Source: Symbiodinium natans
Taxonomy: Eukaryota > Sar > Dinophyceae > Suessiales > Symbiodiniaceae
Assembly: GCA_905221605.1 (NCBI GenBank)
Contig: CAJNDS010000371.1
Span: forward strand, 1-64,000
Reading direction: 5' to 3'
DNA: 64,000 nucleotides
The notes under the pieces were generated by a model. It searched no databases. It worked only from the letters and a program-made list of their open reading frames with translations, and was not told where the DNA came from. The position numbers were made by a program, and so were the translations under genes. Shown here one piece after another: positions 1 through 8,088 of the stretch. Each line of letters opens with the position of its first letter. Positions within the stretch are counted from its first letter, which is position 1.

Positions 1-303
1 ATATAGAGATCCCGAAATTAAGTGGATCTTTTATTTGTCCGTATTTCTTCAAATCTTTGGCGTACGTCTTCTTCCATTCAATAGGCGAATATATCGTCGA
101 TGGAATCGACGGGTCCCCTCTAGTACAAAGATAATCTTCTACGAGCAACGCACTTAGGATTCGAATTTGTCAGCTCCCATAGAGGGATGGTTGGCTCATC
201 GGAACGCCTAATATGAATTCAGATATTCTCCTCTCTAATATTGTAAGTGGTAACCTAGCCTTGTATGCGTAGTATTTCACCTCGGGAGGCTCTCGGCTCA
301 AGG
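1..303. other. AT-richer left flank with no recognisable gene
   Basis: This stretch is visibly richer in A and T than the sequence that follows. It has no convincing long frame, repeat array or RNA gene. It may be flanking DNA or the untranslated 5' end of the retroelement; no terminal repeat can be recognised because the other end of the element is missing. Confidence 0.4.
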
Positions 304-603
304 ATGACCATGAGGGTCGCTCTAGTCGTGCTATGTACTTTCCTTCGCCCCTTGTGCGGGCTTTGGCCATTTTCTGCGGATGAAAGTAACACTACCTGCG
401 ACAAAGCAAGAACATATCCGAGTCAGCCTTTCCCCGTGGCTCGCCACCGAGCCCAAGAGCAAACTACTGGTGGTTTGATTGGACCTGGGAAGGGTCTACC
501 GATCCTAAAATCAGCACACCTCGACCGGATGATGCCCACTCCAAACGATAGTATGTTCGGCTTCTTGCCGGGGTGCTGTGGGAAATTTGGGAAGGAGGGC
601 TGA
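304..603 (+). pseudogene. N-terminal fragment with signal-like hydrophobic start
   Basis: A 99-codon frame from the ATG at 304 (an upstream in-frame ATG lies at 265) begins with Arg followed by a hydrophobic run (VALVVLCTFL) and then a polar, Cys-containing tail. A second frame from about 568 to 690 also looks coding and contains a Trp-rich stretch ending at a TAA. The two overlap out of frame, which suggests frameshifted remains of one N-terminal region. I do not recognise a domain. It sits at the 5' edge of the retroelement and probably belongs to it, but it could be flanking sequence. Confidence 0.3.
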
Positions 604-619
604 CCTGGTGTGACACCCT

Positions 620-952
620 GTGTGCCTCCATAGATCTAGCAGCCCGGTGGACCTACTGGCTGGCCCCCGCCACCATATTATTGGGGATGCTATAATTGAC
701 CTATTAGTCTTATACTTGGGTCGTCCGCCCCCTGTTCGTGGTTTCTATGCTGTGGTGCAATACATTGCAGGACGAGGCTCATGGGATGTTGTGCTAAGAA
801 GGCATGGCGAGAACCCATACCAGGTACGCTGGACGGGCCCTAAGGGGGCAGCAACCTTGGTCTGTCAACTACGTTCAGGATCAAATATGAGGACGTGGAG
901 AACATCAGCTGCCTTACGATCTCCTCGTAACGGACGGGGTGGCCGTCGCTAG
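620..952 (+). pseudogene. Retroelement fragment, unrecognised
   Basis: A 110-codon frame whose central part (residues about 35-85) reads as coding, with a mix of aromatic and charged residues and a GRGSWDVVLRRHG stretch. It starts at a non-ATG codon and overlaps the next frame by 14 bp in a different phase, so it is probably one slice of the frameshifted polyprotein. No family is recognised. Its assignment to the retroelement rests on position and matching GC content. Confidence 0.3.
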
Positions 953-2510
953 GTTACGGCATAGAGCTATCCGGGGACGCACTAATCGTCATGGATTCCT
1001 CTGCCGCTGCGACAGCGTACACGGAGCATCCCACCGATATTGGAGGCGGTGTCTAGAACAAGCTCAATGCTTGGTGCATCTTTGCTCCTCAGACCCATGC
1101 AGTTCACCGGAGGCGGCTGAATTGCATGTGCAGGCCAGTAGTGTCGTGCCACAAAGCGTCGACGTCGATTTAAACGAGCTGGCCGGGAGAGGCCCAGTCT
1201 GCCGCGCCTTTAACGCCTCAAAGTTTGTAGCTCTTCAAGGAGTTGTAGGAATGTGGGGCACCTATATGGCATGTAGTCGCTGGCTCGCCTCCTGGTGTTG
1301 TTGCTGCGGATCCAAGCCCCCGAGGCGCGGTCCGCGCCCGGGCAGCGAAGAGGAAAGAACCCCGCGCCACGACCTGTCAGAAACGGAGTCGGAGGAAGAA
1401 GACAACCCTTTCCAAGCCGACGTCGTCGCATGGAAAGAAGGTGCGCAGACTAAACGGCTCAGCAAGGAACGCTGTAAGGATACGGCCTGCGGGTGGGTGA
1501 AACTCCTCAATGACGACGGCCCGCACAGCAGCAGCGGAGAGTTATATTGGGATGGGATGCAAGCAAGTTGTCAGCTATGTTCGCGCCATCAAGAAAGTTA
1601 CGCCTTGTCTAAGGCCCGAAGAGCTTGTTCGGTGGAGGGATGCGAAAAGGCGGCACAAATGGTGCGTGGAGGAGTCAAGTTGTGTAAGATGCACGCTAGT
1701 AAAGAGGAAAGGGGTCCACCCAGCAAATTGGGCACGCCAACCTCTCGCTCCAGGGCCTTGCCTGAACAAGGAAAGAGGCGAACGTCTAGCCGTGGCGCGA
1801 ATCGCGCCCGGCCACACTCCCAAGACGTGACTCCGAGAAGAGGATGCAGCCAGATTGAGGCTGCTGAGCTAAGGGGAATATCGTCTCCGCCTCGCCTTGA
1901 TGGACCCGCCACCGAGGAAGAGCAATTACCTCATGAAGCTATCGTCGAGGACCAAGTTTTGCAGGGCCTCACTTGGGAAGAAATCGCGGGTATCCCGGAG
2001 GAAGAGATGAGGAAACAGGTTATAGCGTTAAAGCAAACCGTCCCTACCATTGCCGTCTCTACCTTTGCCGGCCCTGGGGGCACCAGACGAAAGGAGCCAC
2101 AAAGATAGGGGGATCCCGATCTCGGCCAAGCACTTTTCGAGTATCTCGAAGCTAGACTCCAGGGTAGAAGCCAAGCCCAAGCCGTCGAGTCAGCATCTGC
2201 CGGGAGGTGGACGCTCACGGAAGGGTCCCAGCGACTAAAGGGAGTAGCCCGGAAGCACTGCCTCCAGCTCTCCCAAGAACTTCCCGCGGAATCGCGACGC
2301 CTTATTTGGGAGCTTGCGCAGCTCCCGACCGAACACAGAGAGGTGCCCCTTGGCCGAACTGACCCGTGGGCTGGTCCAGCCCCGGGGGGAGCTGCTCCCG
2401 TGGCACTCCACCTCTCACTGACGCTGGTCTTGGAACCGGGTTTCCGGCCCAGTCCCTGTTCAGACCCAATGCGCCAAGCGGGGGCCCGACCGGTCGGACT
2501 GACGCAGTAG
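939..2510 (+). pseudogene. Retroelement N-terminal region with Cys/His cluster, interrupted by TAG
   Basis: The first 389 codons run to a TAG at 2106-2108. The same frame then stays open for another 133 codons, with coding-like sequence (LFEYLEARLQGRSQAQAVES), to a second TAG at 2508-2510. Residues 211-252 hold a metal-binding-like pattern: C211-x2-C214-x2-H217, C230-x4-C235, C249-x2-H252. An acidic stretch near residues 140-155 precedes it, and a basic low-complexity linker near 260-300 follows. The frame opens at a GTG and has no clear ATG, so the true N-terminus lies upstream in another phase. A zinc-binding role, for nucleic acid or for packing in the particle, is an inference from the Cys/His spacing only. 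Confidence 0.5.
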
Positions 2511-3435
2511 ACGCTCTCGCGCACGCCACTCGAGCTTCCGAGCAGGAGCATATACCGACGGGGAAGCGCCTGCTACCGACGAAACCACCAAGGCGCTTCA
2601 AGCTATAGCTAAAAGCCTAACCTCCAAAGAGGATGCCCTCGCACAAGATCGGGGAAAACTCGCGTCTATAGGGCGCCTCGAGGAGCGCCTCGTCTTCTTG
2701 CTGCGAGGATGTGACACCTTGAGTGTTACTCTGTGTCCGGGCGTTGTCGGAAAAGAGTTATTTCACGCATTAAGGATTGCGGGAACTCAAGCCCGACCTC
2801 AGCTGCGCAAAATTGAGTTTCCATGCAACATCCAAAACAGGCACAGTTATGGGTTCGCTGCCCTGCAACTGGGGGGCAAAACCTTGAGTACCCTACGAGA
2901 GTACTGCCTTTCGGCCGGAGACTTTCCCTTGACCTCCGAGGAGGATTTTGACAATTACGGAGGAACTCCGGATCTCAAGCTCGAAAAAAGGGGGCGATAC
3001 CCAAACACCCTCACTTCTTGGTTTCGCGCCGCGCTGCGACAGTCATGGGCCTTCGCTTGCCTGTTCGGGGAAGAGTATTACCCTGTCCTGGAAAGGGCTG
3101 CAGCCCACCTCTTACGCCTGGGTGAACAACACGGATATGCCTGGCCGGCGTCCTCCGTTTATGGAGCATGGGAAGAACTATGGGCCCGCTTTTGTGAAGA
3201 GGCCCGTGAACTCGATCGCCGTGTGCGTCGAGCGATGCAGGACGACACGCCCACCTTCGCGAGGCTAAAGTTTTTTGCCTTGTCCCCGGGACCTGATGGC
3301 CAGCCCTGGCTTCAGTTGCCCGGGACGTTCCGGTTGGATGATGATACCCAGTACTTTTGTACGGATATACTCCCGCGCATGCAGCGCCAACTATCCCGCG
3401 CCTGTTGGTCGGGGCCGCGCGGCAGGAAATCCTGA
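2503..3435 (+). pseudogene. Gag-like region of the retroelement
   Basis: The frame is open from 2503 to the TGA at 3433-3435; clear coding sequence starts by about 2530. Recognisable blocks are KALQAIAKSLTSKEDAL, ERLVFLLRGCD, GKELFHALR and FPLTSEEDFD, followed by a long alpha-helical part with WEELWARFCEEARELDR. The region is predicted to be mostly helical and has no catalytic motif, as expected of a gag or capsid-like segment upstream of protease and RT. It resembles the gag-like part of dinoflagellate retroelements known to me. The frame is lost near 3400; the continuation (QAEARSEPSNAPAPPRAGR) is in the next phase and reaches a TAA at 3632-3634. There is no good ATG start. Confidence 0.6.
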
Positions 3436-3660
3436 ACAAGCCGAGGCTCGTTCCGAGCCCAGCAATGCGCCAGCACCCCCTCGGGCGGGCAGAGTCAAAG
3501 GCGAGCCCTCAGGCAGCGCAGTCCCCCCTAGGCTCCTGGGCCCTGGGCTTACGCCCAAGGAGGCCTCCAGGTCCCTTGACCACCGGCCTAAGGATCAACA
3601 GGGACAGTACCTGTGTTGGGACTACCTCTGCTAAGGGTACCGCTTGCCCACACTCGCACA
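3400..3660 (+). pseudogene. Zinc-knuckle-like motif split by a frameshift
   Basis: In one phase the sequence reads QQGQYLCWDYLC and then a TAA (3632-3634). In the neighbouring phase, about 3618-3660, it continues as SAKGTACPHSHKAAP. Taken together, the C-W-D-Y start and the C-P-H-S-H end look like a CCCH-type knuckle placed between gag and protease, interrupted by an indel near 3615-3625. About 25 codons later the reading resumes in the first phase as DYTVQMQLLRRGG, which opens the next frame. The split motif is an inference from reading adjacent phases. Only an alignment to an intact element would fix the exact indel. Confidence 0.4.
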
Positions 3661-5101
3661 AGGCCGCCCCAAATGGACCAGCCTTGACTACACTGTCCAA
3701 ATGCAGCTCCTCCGCCGCGGCGGCTTAAAGTCTTCAAAGACCAAAACATCTGACGAGGTGGAAAGGGAGTTCGCTCGTATCCGGGCTGAGCAAACCGCCA
3801 AAGCCGCGGCCTCCAAACAAGAAGGGATAGCCCAAGCCACCAAGGCCAAGGCTGCGGCTGCGCAGCGGGCCGGGGAACGCGTTCAGACGGACACTACACC
3901 GCACGACACCGCGGAAGGAGCGTCCAAAGCAGGTCAACGTACCAACACTGCTGAAACTCCAGAGTCGCCAGCGGGGCATGTCGTTGCAGACCTCGAAGGC
4001 ATCCTCCCCACGGATCGCGAAGAAACTCTCGGCGCTCTGTTAAAACAGGAGGGTGCAGATTGGTGGAAGGACGCTGATGATGGTGCTGCCACGCTCACGC
4101 GCGACAGCGCGCCTTTCAAGGAGACCCCGCGGGCGGCCGTTATGAGGCAAGTTGATGCTGATGAAACCAAGCTAGGCCCCTTCCCGGAAGGCTTGATCGG
4201 GGTGTATCTGCGAAGTCGTCTTTTGAGGCAGCGCGAAGAAACCGGGAAGGCCCCTACCTTGGAGGATGTCACCCGGCTCCTCGAGGAGGCCGCCGCCCTT
4301 GGCGGACCGGAACTTGCCGAATCGGCTGCGCACCTGCTTGAGGCCAGGGGTGTACCCCGTAAGGTGGGAGAGTCGCTCGTTGTGCGTCTCTCGGATGTTG
4401 CTTGGGATTCCTCCATTGGCGCCGGTACACTCACTTGGACCGGGGTGGGGCACTGGGCCATGTTCGACTACAAAGACCAACTGCCAGTCTCCCCGGATTT
4501 CTGCGACCGGATGAATTTTGCGCCTGCCGATTCGGAGCCCAAGCAATGTCTGTTGCTCCACGTCGCGGCCGCGTATCTCAGTGGTACCAAAGCGGCGCTG
4601 CCCACCGAGGCGGCGGTGCACTCTCTGGCTCTGGCGTGGCGGGAGCGTTGGTATAAGCAGACTCGCGTAGTAGAGGATTCCCTTGGCCCAATACCTGATC
4701 GCATCACTCAGGCCGAGGCTGACCTGCGCGTCTTCCATCACGACCTGTTGCATTTTGGGCACGATCGGGACTACCGCACTCTGTTGGCGCACCCCCTTGA
4801 AGAATGGGCAACGCTCGGGTTAGCCGTGCTGCGTCTGGACGCTTACCTGCGCCCTGGCGTCGAGGTCATCTGCGGCCGCGACTACGACTGCGCGGCGACT
4901 AATACTCGGTGGGTCCTCATTCACCGGGGCCATATGCGCTTGCTGCGCGCGGAGGGCCCGTGCGCTCCTCCCCTTGGCAGTAGGGAACTGGAAGCCGCGG
5001 GATGGGAGCTCTTGGCTTGCAGGTCCTCCGGGCCGGTCGGGGCGCTTCCGCCGAGGCCCGCTTCGGGCCCGGCGCAACGGGCAAATCTGCCGATCCGGTA
5101 G
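3644..5101 (+). pseudogene. Retroelement region with OTU-like Cys/His pair
   Basis: The 485-codon frame opens at a TTG, starts with MQLLRRGGLK, then has an Ala/Lys/Glu-rich coiled-coil-like linker (residues 35-110). The second half holds a block starting at EPKQCLLLH, with Cys302, and ends with WVLIHRGHM, with His430. A Cys that opens a helix and a late His in a Trp-hydrophobic-His strand match the layout of OTU-type cysteine proteases, so this may be the polyprotein protease; the motif match is weak and no Asp partner is assigned. The frame ends at TAG 5099-5101, but the same phase continues directly into the RT frame, so this TAG looks like a nonsense mutation or a recoded stop rather than a true end. 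Confidence 0.5.
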
Positions 5102-6562
5102 GAGACCAGGGTGGCCCCCTTGCTGCCGCCAGCTGGCGGGCTTGTGTCTTTCCTGCTCCTGGGGGTCTCGACGGCTCCGTCTGCCTCTGACGGGGTCTTT
5201 TGGGGCCCGCTCGCCACTGTCGCGGACTTTGAAGCCGCCTTGGCTTACGTCGCCGAAGGCGGCGTTGAGCACCTGTGGTTGCTTCCCACGGAACTCCCCT
5301 CAGGGCCGGCCGCTGAGCCGTGGCTTCCCACTCTGCGGCTTGCCGCCGCCCAGCTTCAAGCCGGGGGCCGCTGCGTCATCGAAGCCCCGCTGTACCGCCG
5401 TGCGTGGACGGACAAGGCAACCCGCGTCCAACTTGCAGGCGCTGCGTGGCACGCGGCGCGGCAGCCTGGCCCCCTGTTTGGCGCGGACCTGTGTGTCACC
5501 ATGTTGCGCGCGTCCTTCGCGCTCCCGCCGGCTGTGCACGCGGCTTTCGACGCGTTGTGCAATAGGAAGGGGGGGGCGGGGGACCCAGCTGTCATTCTCA
5601 GCAAGGTTCAAAAAATTACCGAAGCTCTCGGAGAGGAAAGGACGACGGCGAAGGAAACACCTGAGACCAGCTCTGAAGATACGGGAAACGACACAAGCAG
5701 ATGCGGCAAGCTGTTTCACAACTCGGGGCCGGTTCTGAGTCCGCCGCCGTCGTGGCTTCCAGAAAGTTTGACAAAGGAGGTTGCAGAAGCCGCAAGGACT
5801 TACCTATCCTGTGTGCACAACGTCCCCTACTCGCTAGGCGCCTGGAACAACGCTGTTGAAGCAGGCACCCAGCTCCTTAGGCGTTGTCAGGGTTGGAAAC
5901 AAGCCGTGGACGCCCTGCGCCATACTTGGAGAGCTCAGGGTGAGGACCACTTTGCGGGCCTTTTTGACTACCACCTCGACGAGCATCTGCCAGCGGACCT
6001 CCTTACTTGGGTGAGACGAGTCGCTCAAGAGGGTGTGAGTGCTGAGTACCGTGGCACGCAGCGTGCCCGGGTTAAAGCTACCCCTCACCCGTCCCTAAAG
6101 GACCACGTCGAAGAAGCGCGACAGCTGATTTGGCAGGACGCCACTAGAGGACGAGTGCTCCTCATGAGCCCGGAGGCATCCGAGGAGGAACTGCTGGACG
6201 GAGTGGTTTCTGTGCCCCTGGCTCGGGTGCCCAAGTACAACCCAGATAGGTCGGTCTCTTCCAAGGGAAGAGTGATCTGGGATGCTCGCGTTGTAAACGA
6301 GCTTTGCCATAAAGAGGGCCATTTTCCTGCGGCCCAACCGCGGTATGCGGAAGTAGTTCGACTGATCCTTTGGTATAAAACCAGGTACCCTGGAATAAGG
6401 GTCTTGCTTGCAAAGAAGGATGTTTCCGAAGCATTCAAGTGGCTTTGGGTAGAGCAGGATGATTGCCGACTCTTCGGAGCCGATATCCCCAATGAGGAAG
6501 AGGGCCCGGTGGAAAATAGTTCGTCTCTGTGGTCCCAGGATGTCCCGCCCCCTATCGGCTGA
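5102..6562 (+). pseudogene. Reverse transcriptase N-terminal half, truncated
   Basis: This is the same phase as the preceding frame, separated only by one TAG; the first non-ATG start is GTG 5111 (483 codons). Residues about 320-360 carry a conserved pre-RT block (HPSLKDHVEEARQLIWQDA). This is followed by SSKGRVIWDARVVNEL with Asp391 (RT fingers) and LLAKKDVSEAFKWLW with Asp437, the first catalytic aspartate (motif A). The frame then breaks. From about 6500 to 6645 the next phase holds a decayed continuation (ILFQVALALCQK) in the place where the motif B region is expected. The YxDD box and everything downstream are absent, so the enzyme cannot be functional. The loss of the 3' part coincides with the start of telomere-like repeats. 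Confidence 0.75.
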
Positions 6563-6668
6563 GCAAGGTAACTGCATCCTTTTCCAGGTCGCACTCGCGC
6601 TGTGCCAGAAAATTGCACAACAACAGTGGCTAGCGCTCGTGAAGCAGTGGATCCAAGGATCTGAAGTG

Positions 6669-6716
6669 CAGGGTTCAGTGTTTCGGGTTCAGTGTTTAGG
6701 GTTTAGGGTTTAGGGG
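6669..6716 (+). repeat. Telomere-like repeat at the retroelement breakpoint
   Basis: The sequence passes from the broken RT into degenerate units (GGGTTCAGTGTTTCGGG) and then three clean TTTAGGG units. Only about 20 bp lie between the last RT-like codons and the first unit. The G-rich strand is on the plus strand. Confidence 0.8.
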
Positions 6717-6929
6717 ACCTTCGCATGCGTACGCAGGCTTCAACACAGAACTGCATGTGAGCTAGTGGAGCAAGTGTCCTGGTAGGTAGAGCCAACCTTG
6801 GGGCATCCTTGGTCCAACTAATTGCCTGAGGTAGTTGTTGGTCGACTTTACGGTCAACAGCTGGCACCGATGTGAGGATCTCGCGGGCGAAAAGCAGGCT
6901 CCGACTACCCAAATGACCGAAACCCGAGG
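6717..6929. other. Short spacer between telomere-like blocks
   Basis: About 210 bp of non-repetitive sequence with no supported frame or RNA gene. It separates the short repeat tract at the RT breakpoint from the long block that starts at 6930. Confidence 0.4.
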
Positions 6930-7168
6930 TTTAGGGTTTAGGGTTTAGGGCTTAGGGTTTAGGGTTTAGGGTTTAGGGTTTAGGGTTTAGGGTTTAGGGT
7001 TTGGGGTTTGGGGTTTGGGGTTTGGGGTTTGGGGTTCAGGGTTCAGGGTTCAGGGTTCAGGGTTCAGGGTTCAGGGTTCAGGGTTCAGGGTTCAGGGTTC
7101 AGGGTTTAGGGTTTAGGGTTTAGGGTTTAGGGTTTAGGGTTTAGGGTTTAGGGTTTAGGGTTTAGGGC
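6930..7168 (+). repeat. Interstitial telomere-like array with variant sub-blocks
   Basis: About 34 heptamer units. The order is TTTAGGG units (one CTTAGGG among them), then a run of five TTTGGGG units (about 7001-7035), then about ten TTCAGGG units (about 7036-7104), then TTTAGGG again to the end. Each variant is clustered rather than scattered, which points to local spread of single-base variants by unequal exchange or slippage, as in the inner part of real telomeres. Confidence 0.9.
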
Positions 7169-7355
7169 TTCTCGCTGCGCCGCGGCAGTAGCTTTCATGC
7201 GGAGATGGCGCCCCAACACACCCAGGGGGTGTGAGGGGGCGGCATATGTCGCGGCGGCGTATATTGAAGTAGGAGCCACCACAACCAGAAAGGTTGGGTT
7301 GTTTTATTTTTCCCACCCCCTGCTTACGCAGGCATCCACCCAACTTTTCTCCTTT

Positions 7356-7640
7356 TAGGGTTTCGGGCTGACGCCCTAAATTCCCACTTCCCATCCCCAT
7401 CCTCTGCAAGGGGGAGGGGGGGGGGGAGGGAGGGGAGGGGGGAGGGGGGGGAGGGGAGGGGGGGGGGAGGGGGGGGAGGGGGTCGGGAGGGGTCAAGGGG
7501 GGGGGGGGGTCGGGGGGGTCAAGGGTGGGGGTGGTCAGGGGGCCACAAGGCGCGGGGGGGGGGGGGGTTGGTGGGGGTGGGGCCAAAGGGGGGTCAGGGA
7601 GGGGGGCCAGGGCCAGGGTGGGGCTGGGGGTCGAAAACGG
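7356..7640. repeat. G-rich tract with a small telomere-unit hairpin at its edge
   Basis: From about 7409 to 7575 the plus strand is nearly pure G, broken by A, T or C at short intervals (GGGGAGGGAGGGGAGGGG style). It could form G-quadruplexes. Just before it, 7357-7380 holds TTTAGGG followed 10 bp later by CCCTAAA, a perfect 7-bp inverted pair of telomere units. Proline-rich frames on the minus strand here are by-products of base composition. Confidence 0.8.
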
Positions 7641-7998
7641 GTTGCTGGGTTTGGTAGTGGGTTTTTGAGCAATCGCCCAAGCTGACCTGCCTTGCGGCCC
7701 CTCTGGTCCCTGACACGCTCCGGCAGTGGCCCGGCACCAGGGGGCTCCGGATGGGGGCGGTAGGGGGGGCCCGGACGACCTGCAGAAGCCATTTTTGGAA
7801 CAGATTTTAGGGTTTCGGGGGGCGGGGTACCCCAGGCGGGGTACTGCACCGGCACTGGAGGTGCAGCTCACGCTCAACACAACTCTTTAGGCTTGCACAG
7901 GAAGTCCAAGCGATGGTGTTAATCGCTGTCGGGTGATTTCTGGGTCCAGGCACCCGAGAGAAGGGTGGGTACGGCCTAAGCAGGCCTGGGTGGGAATT

Positions 7999-8088
7999 TA
8001 GGGTTTAGGGTTTAGGGTTTAGGGTTTAGGGTTTAGGGTTTAGGGTTTAGGGTTTAGGGTTTAGGGTTTAGGGTTTAGGGTTTAGGGT
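7999..8088 (+). repeat. Interstitial TTTAGGG array
   Basis: About 13 nearly perfect TTTAGGG units with the G-rich strand on plus. Units are uniform, in contrast to the variant-bearing block about 1 kb to the left, so this array may be younger. Confidence 0.95.

Larger units (their letters stand above)
304..6660 (+). mobile_element. Degenerate dinoflagellate retroelement polyprotein, 3' truncated
   Basis: A GC-rich block about 6.3 kb long contains consecutive plus-strand frames that read as one decayed polyprotein. In order they are: a short hydrophobic N-terminal piece, a Cys/His-rich region, a gag-like region (about 2503-3435), a split zinc-knuckle-like motif (about 3600-3650), an OTU-like Cys/His region (3644-5101) and the N-terminal part of an RT domain (5111-6645). 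The frames are broken by in-frame TAG codons at 2106-2108 and 5099-5101 and by several frameshifts. The RT stops about 20 bp before telomere-like repeats start. The RT reading rests on the KxDVxxAFKW block and the WDxRxxN block. The general type resembles polyproteins recalled as abundant in Symbiodiniaceae genomes. Whether it is LTR, DIRS or non-LTR cannot be decided, because integrase, RNase H and terminal repeats are absent. It is not expected to be active. Confidence 0.8.

Noticed and set aside
7155-7880. 241-codon proline-rich minus-strand frame
   Set aside because: Explained by the G tract; no domain outside the low-complexity part.
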